From Xanthomonas sp. DAR 80977 (GTDB lineage Bacteria; Pseudomonadota; Gammaproteobacteria; Xanthomonadales; Xanthomonadaceae): a stretch of DNA of 64,000 nt. Positions within the stretch are counted from its first letter, which is position 1. Each line of letters starts with the position of its first letter. The notes beneath the pieces are model-generated. The model had not been told where the DNA came from. It saw nothing but the letters and a program-made list of their open reading frames with translations, and did not search any database. This document shows, piece by piece, positions 1-8,117 of this stretch. The position numbers and the translations under genes are program-made. The stretch lies in the NCBI RefSeq assembly GCF_041240605.1, contig NZ_CP162487.1:2797001-2861000 (forward strand). The letters run 5' to 3'.

Positions 1-702
1 GAGCGCATGCGCGACGCGCTGGCGCTGAGCAACCGCGAACTGCAGGCGATGGCGCGGCGGCTGTTCTCGCTGCAGGAGGACGAGCGCCGCGCGATCTCGC
101 GCGACCTGCACGACGACATCGGCCAGGCGATCACCGCGATGAAGCTGTCCGCGCACGCGGCGCTGGACGAGGCCGATGCCGAGCGCCGCCGCGAAGACCT
201 CAACGAGATCGTGCAGCTGGCCGACAGCAGCATCACCAAGCTGCGCAACCTGTCCACCCTGCTGCGCCCGCCGCAGTTGGACGCGCTGGGCCTGGAGGCG
301 GCGCTGCGCTGGCAGGCCGGCATGCTGTTCCGCGCCTCGCCGGTGCGCCTGCAACTGGACATCGCCGCCCTGCCCGCGCGGCCCAGCGGCGAGGTCGAGC
401 AGGCCTGCTTCCGCATCGCCCAGGAAAGCCTGACCAACGTGCTGCGGCATGCCTGCGCCGGCGAAGTGCGCATGGCGCTGAGCGACGAACAGCACCGCCA
501 GCTGCGCCTGGAGGTGGTCGACGACGGCGACGGTTTCGATCCGGCCGGGCCGCGCGGACTGGGCCTGATCGTGATGCGCGAGCGCGCGCAGAGCGCAGGC
601 GGTACCCTGCAGATCGACACCGCGCCCGGCGCCGGGACGCGGGTGACGCTGTGCCTGCCCTACACCACGGCGGCGACGCCCCCGCACCCGACTGGACCCT
701 GA
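1..702 (+). CDS. Sensor histidine kinase, NarL/HisKA_3 type (3' part)
   Basis: The frame is open from base 1, so the gene begins outside the window and only its kinase core is visible. The dimerisation/phosphoacceptor helix carries ERRAISRDLHDDIGQ, with the phosphorylated His at visible residue 37, the H-box style of NarX/DegS-type kinases. A small HATPase_c domain follows, with an N-box (QESLTNVLRHA), DDGDGF and RGLGL. Such kinases normally phosphorylate LuxR/NarL regulators; none is adjacent, but an orphan one lies at 21935-22567. The next gene starts four bases after its stop, so the two are probably cotranscribed. The sensory input is unknown because the N-terminus is missing. An ATG at base 7 exists but would give a kinase with no sensor. 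Confidence 0.85.
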   Translation, partial: ERMRDALALSNRELQAMARRLFSLQEDERRAISRDLHDDIGQAITAMKLSAHAALDEADAERRREDLNEIVQLADSSITKLRNLSTLLRPPQLDALGLEAALRWQAGMLFRASPVRLQLDIAALPARPSGEVEQACFRIAQESLTNVLRHACAGEVRMALSDEQHRQLRLEVVDDGDGFDPAGPRGLGLIVMRERAQSAGGTLQIDTAPGAGTRVTLCLPYTTAATPPHPTGP

Positions 703-706
703 AACG

Positions 707-2431
707 ATGTGGAATCCCGCTGCCCCCGTGCCGCTAGACGACGAACTCCCGTCGCGCCTGGGCGCTGGCCACCCGGCGCTGACCGGCATGATCGCCGAGG
801 CATTGGCCGGCGGGCCTGGGGTGATGCTGCTGCACATCGACATCGACCACTTCGCCTCGATCAACGAGAACATGAGCGCGGAAGTGGGCGATCACGCGCT
901 GGCGCTGCTCGCGCAACGGCTGCAGGCGCACCTGCGCGGGCGCGGCCTGCTGTGGCGCCACGGCAGCGACGAGCTGGTCATGGCGGTGCCGCGCACCGCC
1001 GACGTGCCGCCGCCGGAAGCCTTCGCCGAGGAGATCCGGCAGCAGATCGAATTGCCGCTGTCGGTGCTGCCGTACACCTTGTTCATGACCGGCAAGATCG
1101 GCGTGAGCCTGTGCCCGGAACACTCCACGCGGCTGTCCACGCTGCTCGACTACGCCGAGGACGCGGTCTACCAGGCCGCGCGCGAAGGCGGCAACATGGT
1201 GCGCCTGTACGCGGCCGACGGCCCGCCCAGCGCGCACAGCGAGAGCATCATCTCGCGGCAGATCGTCGACGCGATCCCCAACGGCGAGCTGCGCCTGCGC
1301 TACCAGCCGATGGTCAGCGCCCGCGACGGCCGCGTGGTCGGCATGGAATCGCTGCTGCGCTGGCAGTCGCCGACGCTGGGCATCCTGGTGCCGGAGCGGT
1401 TCATGCGCACCGCCGAACGCCTGGGCGTGATCGTGCAGATCGGCACCTGGGTGATGGAGGGCGCGCTGCGCCAGGCGCGGCTGTGGCGCGACCAGGGCTT
1501 CGACGACTTCACCATCGCGGTCAACGTCTCCACCCTGCAGCTGCTGCGCCCGACCTTCTTCAACGAAGTGATGTCGGCGCTGCAGGCCGCCGGCGTGCCG
1601 CCGCAGATGATGGTGCTGGAGATCAACGAGAGCGCGCTGACCAACAACGTCAACTTCGTCCACGAGACCCTGGCCAACCTGTGCCGCGAAGGCATCAGCC
1701 TGAGCCTGGACAACTTCGGCACCGGCGATTCCAGCCTCAGCGCGCTGGTGCGCTATCCGGTGGACAAGCTGAAGATCGACCGCAGCTTCATCAAGAGCGC
1801 GCCGGCCGGCAACCGCGAGGCGGCGATCGCGCGCGCCATCATCGCCATGGGCCACCAGCTGGGCATGGTGGTGATCGCCAACGGCGTGGAGTCGCAGGCG
1901 CAGCTGGGCTTCCTGCGCCGCAACGACTGCGACATCTTCCAGGGCTATCTGTTCGGCGAGCCGATGTCGGCCGAGGCCGCGGGCATGGCGCTGCGGCGCC
2001 GCTACCTGCGCCCGGAGTCGTTCACCGAGACCCGCCCGGACCGCACCCTGCTGCTGCTCGACGACGAGGAGAACGTGCTGCGCTCGCTGGTGCGCCTGTT
2101 CCGCCGCGACGGCTACCGCATCCTCGCCGCCGGCAACGTGCGCGACGCCTTCGACCTGCTCGCCACCAACGACGTGCAGGTGATCCTGTCCGACCAGCGC
2201 ATGTCCGACATGAGCGGCACCGAGTTCCTGGGCCGGGTGAAGATGCTCTACCCCGACACCATCCGCCTGGTGCTGTCCGGCTACACCGACCTGGCCACGG
2301 TCACCGACGCGATCAACCGCGGCGCGATCTACCGCTTCCTGACCAAGCCCTGGAACGACGACGAACTGCGCGAGCACATCCGCCAGGCCTTCCGCACGCA
2401 CGACGAACAGCGGCGGGATGCGGGGCCCTGA
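707..2431 (+). CDS. Degenerate GGDEF-EAL protein with C-terminal receiver domain
   Basis: A 574-residue cytosolic protein with no membrane segment. Residues about 30-170 form a GGDEF-like domain whose signature is HGSDE (85-89), so cyclase activity is unlikely. Residues about 185-430 form an EAL-like domain reading ESL (214-216), with DN instead of DD before FGTG (335-336) and Asn 392 where the catalytic Glu of AEGVE normally sits. Loss of these metal and base residues predicts no phosphodiesterase activity. Residues 444-565 form an intact receiver: DD 452-453, phospho-Asp 496, Lys 547 in LTKPW. The unusual order puts the receiver last. It is likely a c-di-GMP-binding or purely protein-binding output switched by a kinase, perhaps the PAS kinase encoded convergently. 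Confidence 0.85.
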   Translation: MWNPAAPVPLDDELPSRLGAGHPALTGMIAEALAGGPGVMLLHIDIDHFASINENMSAEVGDHALALLAQRLQAHLRGRGLLWRHGSDELVMAVPRTADVPPPEAFAEEIRQQIELPLSVLPYTLFMTGKIGVSLCPEHSTRLSTLLDYAEDAVYQAAREGGNMVRLYAADGPPSAHSESIISRQIVDAIPNGELRLRYQPMVSARDGRVVGMESLLRWQSPTLGILVPERFMRTAERLGVIVQIGTWVMEGALRQARLWRDQGFDDFTIAVNVSTLQLLRPTFFNEVMSALQAAGVPPQMMVLEINESALTNNVNFVHETLANLCREGISLSLDNFGTGDSSLSALVRYPVDKLKIDRSFIKSAPAGNREAAIARAIIAMGHQLGMVVIANGVESQAQLGFLRRNDCDIFQGYLFGEPMSAEAAGMALRRRYLRPESFTETRPDRTLLLLDDEENVLRSLVRLFRRDGYRILAAGNVRDAFDLLATNDVQVILSDQRMSDMSGTEFLGRVKMLYPDTIRLVLSGYTDLATVTDAINRGAIYRFLTKPWNDDELREHIRQAFRTHDEQRRDAGP

Positions 2432-2435
2432 GGGG

Positions 2436-2604
2436 CCGGGATTGGGGATTCGGGATTGGGGATTCGCTAAAGGGCCGGGATTGGAGATTCGGGATTCGGG
2501 ATTGGCAAAAGCGTTTGCCGTTCGCTGTTCCCTTCCCGGCGTACCAACAAGAATGCGGGATGTACGGCTCTTGCGAATCCCCAATCCCCAATCCCGAATC
2601 CCGG
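2436..2604. repeat. Inverted-repeat element 1 (GGGATTSGGGATT type)
   Basis: A left arm at 2436-2467 and a right arm at 2573-2604 are inverted copies of each other over 32 bases with only two mismatches by eye. Both are built from the unit GGGATT(C/G)G. A second direct copy of the unit lies at 2476-2505. The element fills the gap between two convergent genes, so the transcript could fold into a long hairpin and act as a bidirectional terminator. Similar elements lie at 9344-9482 and 58698-58858. Short repeats of this kind are common between genes of Xanthomonas. Confidence 0.8.
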
Positions 2605-2607
2605 CTC

Positions 2608-3837
2608 CTACTTCGGCTGCCTCACCGGAATCACGATGCGGAAGCTGGAGCCTTCGCCGACGCTGCTGATCACGTCGATGCGGCCGTGGTGCTTGTTGAT
2701 GATGCCGTAGGAGATCGACAGGCCCAGGCCGGTGCCGCTGCCGACCGGCTTGGTGGTGAAGAACGGGTCGAAGATGCGCTGCAGCAGGTCCGCCGGGATG
2801 CCGGCGCCGGAATCCTTGAACTCGATCCACACCTCTTCGCCATCCTGGCCGGTGCTGACCACGATGGTGCCGCGCTCGCCGATCGCCTGGCCGGCGTTGA
2901 GCAGCAGGTTCATGTACACCTGGTTGAGCTCGGACGGCAGGCACTCGACCAGCGGCAGGTTGCCGTAGTGGCGGTCCAGGGTGACCTTGTACTTGAGCTC
3001 GTTCCAGATGATGTTGATCGTGGATTCGAGCCCGGAATGCAGGTCCACCAGCTTCCACGACTCCTCGCGGCCGGAGTAGGAGAAGTCCTTGAGGTCGCGC
3101 ACGATGCGCGTCACCCGCTCGATGCCTTCGCGCGATTCGGCCATCAGCTGCGGCAGGTCGCGGCTGATGAAGTCGATGTCGAAGCGGTTGCGGATGTCGT
3201 CGATCTCCGGGATCAGCGCCTTCGGATCCGGCGCGCGCAGGGCGCGCTCGTAGGCCTCGATCAGGGTGAACAGGCTGCGCAGGTATTCCTGCAGGCTGCC
3301 CAGGTTGGAATGCACGTAGCCGATCGGGTTGTTGATCTCGTGCGCGACGCCGGCGGCGAGCTGGCCGATGGAGGCCATCTTCTCCGACTGCAGCAGTTTT
3401 TCCTGCGCGCCGTTGAGGCGCAGATAGGCCTGGCGCAGCTCGGCGTGGCGCTGCTGCAGTTCCTGTTCGTAGTCCTGCTGGCCTTCGATGCCCTGGATCA
3501 GCACCAGGTAGTGGCCGTCCGCGCCGTCGGCATGGAAATACAGGTGCGCCAGCACCACGTGCGCTTCGGTCGGCAGGCTGCCGCTCCAGCGGCCGCTGCT
3601 GCGCGCCTGCGACAGCGCGTCGCTGGGCAACCATTGCGCCAGGCGTTCGCCCAGGGCGCGATCGTCGATGGTGTCGGTATCGCACAGGTGGCCGCGCGCG
3701 GCGGCATTGGCCAGCAGCAGGCGGCCGTCGGCGCGGAACAGCACCAGTCCTTCGTCGATCAGCTCGCTCAGCGCGAGCAGGCTTTTGCGCGAAGGCAACG
3801 GCACCGTATCGGTGGTATCGGGATCGGCGAAATTCAC
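2608..3837 (-). CDS. PAS-containing sensor histidine kinase (HisKA-HATPase)
   Basis: A soluble 409-residue kinase beginning at a GTG. Residues 20-115 look like a PAS-type sensor (LIDEGLVLFRADGRL), followed by a coiled coil (118-155), a HisKA helix with GVAHEINNP (phospho-His 166), and an HATPase_c domain with an N-box (NQVYMNLLLNAGQA), DSGAGIP and GTGLGLSIS. The H-box resembles FleS/FlrB-like kinases, but no NtrC-type partner with a phosphorylatable receiver is nearby. It lies 125 bases downstream of flgN on the same strand, so it may be read through from flgAMN. The convergent GGDEF-EAL-REC protein offers a candidate receiver; that pairing is inference. Confidence 0.85.
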   Translation of the reverse strand: MNFADPDTTDTVPLPSRKSLLALSELIDEGLVLFRADGRLLLANAAARGHLCDTDTIDDRALGERLAQWLPSDALSQARSSGRWSGSLPTEAHVVLAHLYFHADGADGHYLVLIQGIEGQQDYEQELQQRHAELRQAYLRLNGAQEKLLQSEKMASIGQLAAGVAHEINNPIGYVHSNLGSLQEYLRSLFTLIEAYERALRAPDPKALIPEIDDIRNRFDIDFISRDLPQLMAESREGIERVTRIVRDLKDFSYSGREESWKLVDLHSGLESTINIIWNELKYKVTLDRHYGNLPLVECLPSELNQVYMNLLLNAGQAIGERGTIVVSTGQDGEEVWIEFKDSGAGIPADLLQRIFDPFFTTKPVGSGTGLGLSISYGIINKHHGRIDVISSVGEGSSFRIVIPVRQPK

Positions 3838-3962
3838 GAAAGGCAGCGGGTAACGAGCGGACGCTCAATATACGCCGATGCCATCGCCACGTGCGTGGAC
3901 ACCGGCATGTCGCCGGCGCGCAGGATCGGAACCGTCGACGCGGTTGGCGTCGTCGACGGGCC

Positions 3963-4307
3963 TCAGGCGATCGCCAGCGGGCGGCTCATCCGCAACGTGC
4001 TGGACTGGCCGTTGGCATCGTAGGACGAGGCGCTTTCGCTGCGGCCCAGGTGGCGCAGCGCCCAGTTGACCTCGCGCCGCCGCCGCGACAGCAACGCGCC
4101 GTTGGCGCGGTTGGCGTCGGCCAGCTCGCGCAACAGCGATTCGGCCTCGGCACCGGCCGGCACGTCGGCCTCCAGCGCCCGCAGCGCGGCCAGCTTGTCG
4201 CTGGTCGCCCGCATCAGCCCTTCCACGTTGTGATCCAACAAGGCCTGCCGTTCGCCGGCGAGTGCGTCGCTGAGCTGCTGCAAGGGGTTGGTCACGGTCG
4301 TGTTCAT
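3963..4307 (-). CDS. flgN: FlgN, export chaperone for FlgK and FlgL
   Basis: A 114-residue, mostly helical protein of the usual FlgN size, identified by position directly after flgM and by its helical heptads (LSDALAGERQALL, LLRELADANRANGALLSRRRREV). FlgN binds the C-termini of the hook-filament junction proteins FlgK and FlgL in the cytosol and delivers them to the export gate. Its start overlaps the flgM stop by four bases, which implies translational coupling. The last ~20 residues are Ser/Asn-rich and probably disordered. Sequence conservation in this family is low, so the name rests mainly on context. Confidence 0.85.
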   Translation of the reverse strand: MNTTVTNPLQQLSDALAGERQALLDHNVEGLMRATSDKLAALRALEADVPAGAEAESLLRELADANRANGALLSRRRREVNWALRHLGRSESASSYDANGQSSTLRMSRPLAIA

Positions 4308-4621
4308 GCGCTGAGCTGCTGGTCCAGATCGAGCATGCGGCTGGCGACGACGTCCGGATTGATCTTGTAGCTGCCGCCCTGCAACGCGCTGCGCACCGAC
4401 TCGACGCGATTGCTGTCCACCGCCGGCGCAGCCGACAGCTGGCGCTGCAGGGTCTGCAGGCCGGACGCCTCGCCGGTCAGGCGCAGGCTGTCGGCGGCCG
4501 CCGTGGCGCTCACCGTACTGTTCTTGCCATCCTCGGACGCGGCGGACGCGGCCTTGGTATTGACAGTCGAAGTACGAAGGGTGGCCTGGGTCGGCGAATT
4601 CCCTTCAATTTTCTGGCTCAT
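4304..4621 (-). CDS. flgM: FlgM, anti-sigma-28 factor
   Basis: 105 residues. FlgM holds FliA inactive until the hook is finished and is then exported through it. The C-terminal half (RVESVRSALQGGSYKINPDVVASRML) is the conserved sigma-28-binding region with the SGxYxI-like core. The N-terminal half is low-complexity and disordered, as expected of an export substrate. A sigma-28 promoter at 4677-4651 gives it FliA-dependent expression, the standard negative feedback. flgA lies upstream under its own sigma-54 promoter, so flgM should also receive read-through from that earlier class. Its target fliA is at 61412-62161. Confidence 0.95.
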   Translation of the reverse strand: MSQKIEGNSPTQATLRTSTVNTKAASAASEDGKNSTVSATAAADSLRLTGEASGLQTLQRQLSAAPAVDSNRVESVRSALQGGSYKINPDVVASRMLDLDQQLSA

Positions 4622-4650
4622 GACGAAATCCTGTTACGGGTTCGGTGTAG

Positions 4651-4677
4651 GTAACGGCCCTACACCGACGAACTTTA
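4651..4677 (-). promoter_or_regulatory. Sigma-28 promoter of flgM, overlapped by an inverted repeat
   Basis: Read on the minus strand: TAAAGTTC, 11 bases, GCCGTTAC, against the sigma-28 consensus TAAAGTTT-N11-GCCGATAA. It lies about 30 bases before the flgM start. An inverted repeat GGTGTAG/CTACACC (4644-4666) straddles the -10 element. Confidence 0.85.
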
Positions 4678-4686
4678 GGCCAGATC

Positions 4687-5331
4687 TCAACGCGTCACAA
4701 AAACGTCGCCATTTTGTGACACAGTTCCCTGAACGACGCGCCGGGACGACAGGTTTTCGACGGTCACCCGCTCGTTCTCGCCGCCATCGCTGAGGGCGCG
4801 GCCGGCCATGCGTACTTCCAGCGCCCCGTTGCGCGCCACCAGCGCCACATTGTCGCCGCGCCGCACCAGCCGCTGCGCCACCAGATCGTTGGCCGACAGC
4901 AGCGTGCCGGCCGGCAGCGTGCGCCGCACCACCCGGCCGATCGCCGCCGCCGGATCGGTCATCGCCGCACCGACGATCCGCGCCGCATCGCGCTTTTCGA
5001 CGACCATATCGGCCGCGCCGACGGTTTCTCCAGCGGCCAGGCCGCGGCCCAGCACCAGCACGTTCTGCAGGCGCCGGATCTTCATCGGCACGAACAGGCG
5101 CCAGCCGGCCTCGAGCGGGCAGCTCACCTCCACCGTGGTGGTGCCGGTGGGCTGCGCCTGCAGCGGCGCCGGGCACAACGGCACGCGCACCGACGGGTCC
5201 AGGGTCGCTTCGGCATCGGCGTCGGCTCCCAGGGTGGCCAGCGCCGCGGCGCGGATCGAGTCCACCGATTGGAATTCCGCGGCCCAGGCCGGCGTCGCCG
5301 CCAGCAGGACCACTAACAGGATCAGGCGCAT
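4687..5331 (-). CDS. flgA: FlgA, P-ring assembly chaperone
   Basis: 214 residues, starting with a Sec signal peptide (MRLILLVVLLAATPAWA) that places it in the periplasm. There it helps FlgI polymerise into the P ring around the rod. The C-terminal two-thirds form the SAF-type beta-clip domain, with the typical VPMKIRRLQNVLVLGRGLAAGE and LSANDL segments. It is the first gene of the minus-strand flgA-flgM-flgN set and has a sigma-54 promoter 36 bases upstream. It is transcribed away from cheV, with which it shares a 110-base divergent promoter region. Confidence 0.95.
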   Translation of the reverse strand: MRLILLVVLLAATPAWAAEFQSVDSIRAAALATLGADADAEATLDPSVRVPLCPAPLQAQPTGTTTVEVSCPLEAGWRLFVPMKIRRLQNVLVLGRGLAAGETVGAADMVVEKRDAARIVGAAMTDPAAAIGRVVRRTLPAGTLLSANDLVAQRLVRRGDNVALVARNGALEVRMAGRALSDGGENERVTVENLSSRRVVQGTVSQNGDVFVTR

Positions 5332-5366
5332 CGGCCGTCTCTCTCATGGATGTGTGCCAAGTGCCA

Positions 5367-5382
5367 TGCAAGCCCCATGCCG
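5367..5382 (-). promoter_or_regulatory. Sigma-54 promoter of flgA
   Basis: On the minus strand the sequence is CGGCATGGGGCTTGCA, with GG and GC separated by ten bases as sigma-54 requires. It differs from TGGCACG-N4-TTGCA at two positions and sits 36 bases before the flgA start. Confidence 0.85.
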
Positions 5383-5414
5383 CGATTCGGGCAGCGCTGC
5401 CGGGCAGCCAGGCC

Positions 5415-5441
5415 TCAAGTTCCGCCGCGAATGCGCCGATA
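5415..5441 (+). promoter_or_regulatory. Sigma-28 promoter of cheV (leaderless layout)
   Basis: TCAAG at 5415, then 15 bases, then GCCGATA at 5435-5441. The -10 element runs into an ATG at 5441. A start of transcription seven or eight bases downstream would fall on the in-frame ATG at 5450, which implies a message with no 5' leader. Confidence 0.75.
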
Positions 5442-5449
5442 TGAACGCC

Positions 5450-6394
5450 ATGTCTCATGACCTGCTCAACCGAATCGACCAGCGCACCCGCTTGGCGGGC
5501 CACAACCGGCTTGCCCTGCTGCTGTTCCGGCTGGGCGGCCGTCAGCTTTTTGGCGTGAACGTCTTCAAGGTGCAGGAAGTGCTGCGCCGGCCGGAGCTGT
5601 TCCAGGTGCCGGGGCTGCCACTGCAATTCTCCGGGGTCGCCGATGTCCGCGGCCGTTCGGTGCCGGTGCTCGACCTGGGCCTGGCGATCGGCCACCCGGA
5701 GCGCGAGACGCAGGCCGACAAGGCGCCCGGCTACCTGGTGGTCACCGAGTTCAACCGCTCGGTGCAGGGCTTCCTGGTCAGCGGCGTGGAGCGCATCGTC
5801 AACATCGCGGTGGAAGACATCCACCCGCCGCCGGAACTGGGCGCCGAGTCCAGCTACCTGACCGCGGTGACCCGCTTCCAGGGCGAGCTGATCCAGGTGA
5901 TCGACGTGGAAAGCGTGCTCGCCGACATCGCCCAGAACCGCACCGAGGCGCAGATCGACCCGTCGCTGGCGCTGACCGGCGCGCAGCTGCAGGTGCTGGT
6001 GGTGGACGACTCGCGCGTGGCGCGGCAGCAGATCCGCAGCGTGCTCGACCAGCTCGGGGTCGGCGCCACCCTGCTGTCCGACGGCCGCCAGGCCTTGGAC
6101 CACCTCTTGCAGATCCATGCCGGCGGCGAGAATCCGGCCGACCGCTACGCGATGGTGATCTCCGATATCGAGATGCCGGCGATGGACGGCTATACGCTGA
6201 CGACGGAAATCCGGCGCCACCCCGGCCTGGCCGGCCTGTACGTGCTGCTGCACACCTCGCTGTCGGGCGTGTTCAACAACGCCATGGTCGAGCGCGTCGG
6301 CGCCAACGCCTTCGTCGCCAAGTACAGCCCGCACGAGCTGGCCGACTACGTGCTGGCGCGGCTGCGGGTGGTGGCCGAGGCCCAGGCGGCCTAG
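5450..6394 (+). CDS. cheV: CheV, CheW-receiver chemotaxis coupling protein
   Basis: A CheW-like domain (about residues 15-165, with FGVNVFKVQEVLR and DVRGRSVPVLDLG) is followed by a receiver (about 180-314) with VVDDSRVAR, phospho-acceptor Asp in ISDIEMPAMDG, and Lys in FVAKYSP. CheV couples chemoreceptor arrays to CheA and is tuned by its own phosphorylation. An ATG at 5441 would add three residues, but it overlaps the -10 box of the sigma-28 promoter, so 5450 was chosen. It stands alone between divergent flgA and flgB, which has its own sigma-54 promoter. Expression is expected in the late FliA class with the filament and the other chemotaxis genes. Confidence 0.93.
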   Translation: MSHDLLNRIDQRTRLAGHNRLALLLFRLGGRQLFGVNVFKVQEVLRRPELFQVPGLPLQFSGVADVRGRSVPVLDLGLAIGHPERETQADKAPGYLVVTEFNRSVQGFLVSGVERIVNIAVEDIHPPPELGAESSYLTAVTRFQGELIQVIDVESVLADIAQNRTEAQIDPSLALTGAQLQVLVVDDSRVARQQIRSVLDQLGVGATLLSDGRQALDHLLQIHAGGENPADRYAMVISDIEMPAMDGYTLTTEIRRHPGLAGLYVLLHTSLSGVFNNAMVERVGANAFVAKYSPHELADYVLARLRVVAEAQAA

Positions 6395-6517
6395 TTTCCG
6401 CGGCCCCGGCGCCACGCCGGGAGTCCGTACCGGGCGTCGCCACCGCGCCGCCCCTGGCCCCCGCGGCGCGCGGCAGGCCGTCGTTCCGGCCCTGCGCGGC
6501 GCCCCTTCTCCCCGGTT

Positions 6518-6533
6518 TGGCACAGGCCTTGCC
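6518..6533 (+). promoter_or_regulatory. Sigma-54 promoter of the flgB operon
   Basis: TGGCACAGGCCTTGCC, a near-consensus sigma-54 site ending 32 bases before the flgB start. It should drive flgBCDE. The 171-base gap before flgB also holds a GC-rich hairpin just after cheV (CCCGGCG/GCCGGG near 6403-6420). Confidence 0.9.
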
Positions 6534-6565
6534 TGTCTCCCTGCAACGAACCGCGGGAGCGCGCC

Positions 6566-6967
6566 ATGCCCAATCCGATTGCATCCTTCCTAGGTGTCCA
6601 CGCCGACGCCCTGCCGCTGCGCGAGCAACGGATGAAGCTGATCGCCAGCAACCTGAGCAACGTCGACACCCCCGGCTACAAGGCCCAGGACCTGGATTTC
6701 GACGCGGCGATGCGCGCCGCGCAGGGCCAGCGCGACGGCAGCCAGCTGCAGGTCACCGACAGCCGCCACATCGCGGTCGGCGGCAGCACCGGCCTGAATC
6801 CGTTCCAGGTTACCCGCGAGGCCAACCAGCCCAGCCTCGACGGCAATACCGTCGATGCGGACACCGAGCGCGCCGCCTACGGCCGCGCCGCGCTGGAGTA
6901 CCGCGCCTCGCTGAGCTTCGTCGAATCCAAGGTGCGCAGCATGCTCACCGCGATCACAGGCCAATAA
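6566..6967 (+). CDS. flgB: FlgB, proximal rod protein
   Basis: 133 residues, normal length for FlgB, the innermost rod subunit next to the MS ring and export apparatus. The N-terminal axial-family motif reads RMKLIASNLSNVDTPGYKAQD, and the C-terminal helix (AALEYRASLSFVESKVRSML) packs against it in the assembled rod. FlgB is exported by the flagellar type III system, so it has no Sec signal. It opens the flgBCDE run and lies two bases before flgC. Confidence 0.97.
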   Translation: MPNPIASFLGVHADALPLREQRMKLIASNLSNVDTPGYKAQDLDFDAAMRAAQGQRDGSQLQVTDSRHIAVGGSTGLNPFQVTREANQPSLDGNTVDADTERAAYGRAALEYRASLSFVESKVRSMLTAITGQ

Positions 6968-6969
6968 GC

Positions 6970-7377
6970 ATGAGCAATCTGCCGATCTTCGATGTCGCCG
7001 GCTCCGCGCTGCAGGCGCAGTCGGTGCGCCTGAGCACCATCGCCAGCAACCTGGCCAACGCCGATTCGGTGGCCGGGTCGGCCGAGGCCGCCTACAAGCC
7101 GATCGAGCCGATCTTCCAGGCGGTGCGCAACCCGCACGACAGCAGCCTGACCGCGGTCAACGTCAAGGAAATCACCCAGAGCAAGGATCCGCCGATCAAG
7201 CGCTACGAGCCCGGCCATCCGCTCGCCGATGCCGACGGCTACATCTACTCGCCGGACGTGGACCCGGTGTCGCAGATGGTCAACCTGATCTCCGCCTCGC
7301 GCAATTACCAGGCAGGCGTGGAAGTCCTCAACACCGCCAAGGAACTGGCGTTGGCCACCTTGTCCATGGGCCGCTAA
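6970..7377 (+). CDS. flgC: FlgC, proximal rod protein
   Basis: 135 residues. FlgC forms the proximal rod together with FlgB and FlgF. It has the axial N-terminal signature STIASNLANADSV and the C-terminal VNLISASRNYQAGVEVLNTAKELAL helix shared by rod and hook proteins. The ATG follows the flgB stop by two bases and is preceded by no obvious strong ribosome site, which suggests coupling to flgB. Secreted by the flagellar export apparatus. Confidence 0.97.
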   Translation: MSNLPIFDVAGSALQAQSVRLSTIASNLANADSVAGSAEAAYKPIEPIFQAVRNPHDSSLTAVNVKEITQSKDPPIKRYEPGHPLADADGYIYSPDVDPVSQMVNLISASRNYQAGVEVLNTAKELALATLSMGR

Positions 7378-7417
7378 GCGCCCTCCCTCCCGCCGCCTCA
7401 CGGCCTAGGACGTACTG

Positions 7418-8092
7418 ATGAGCACCGTTTCCAGCGACATCTATTCCAGCCTCGGATTGACCGCCTCCAGCAGCACCACCACCACGTCCAACAAGTCGTC
7501 GTCGCTGGACCAGGCCGACTTCCTGAAGCTGATGACCGAGCAATTGCAGCACCAGGACCCGCTCAAGCCGATGGACAACAGCCAGATGGTCTCGCAGATG
7601 GCGCAGCTGTCCACCGTGCAGGGCATCGGCGACCTCAACAAGACCGTGACCGCGCTGTCCGATTCGATGAGCACCGACCAGATCCTGCGCGGCGCCCAGC
7701 TGGTCGGGCACAAGGTGCTGGTGCCGTCGGCGACGCTGCCGCTGGACAGCGAAGGCGGCGCCAGCGGCGTGGTCGCCGCGCCCAGCGCCGGCATCGTCAA
7801 CCTCACCGTCAGCGACGCCAACGGCAACGCGGTCAAGCAGATCAGCGTCAGCGCCAGCAAGGCCGGCGAAGTCAATTTCAGCTGGGACGGCACCAACAGC
7901 GCCGGCGCGCGCATGCCGGCCGGCAGCTACAGCGTCACCGCCACGCACACCGACAGCACGGGCACCAACAGTTCGCTGTCCACCTACGTCCAAGCCCCGG
8001 TCGAGAGCGCCACCATCGGCTCGGACGGCATCTACCTCGACCTGACCGGGCTGGGTACCGCCCCGCTCGCCAACGTGCTCCGCGTCAGCTGA
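7418..8092 (+). CDS. flgD: FlgD, hook-capping protein
   Basis: 224 residues. FlgD is the scaffold at the growing hook tip that inserts FlgE subunits and is discarded when the hook is complete. The conserved N-terminal region contains DFLKLMTEQLQHQDPLKPMD and SQMVSQMAQLSTVQGI, the export and capping signature. The C-terminal part is a FLG-Ig/Tudor-like beta region with the typical SWDGTNSAGARMPAGSYS loop. The N-terminal 25 residues are Ser/Thr-rich. It is followed directly by its substrate gene flgE. Confidence 0.97.
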   Translation: MSTVSSDIYSSLGLTASSSTTTTSNKSSSLDQADFLKLMTEQLQHQDPLKPMDNSQMVSQMAQLSTVQGIGDLNKTVTALSDSMSTDQILRGAQLVGHKVLVPSATLPLDSEGGASGVVAAPSAGIVNLTVSDANGNAVKQISVSASKAGEVNFSWDGTNSAGARMPAGSYSVTATHTDSTGTNSSLSTYVQAPVESATIGSDGIYLDLTGLGTAPLANVLRVS

Positions 8093-8117
8093 GCCGGCCA
8101 ATCCACAGGAGTCCATC

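Noticed and set aside
734..3868. A 1044-codon open frame on the minus strand across the GGDEF-EAL-REC and kinase genes
   Set aside because: High-GC DNA leaves long stop-free antisense frames. The translation is Arg/Ala/His-rich without a domain, while the opposite and adjacent frames encode clear protein families.
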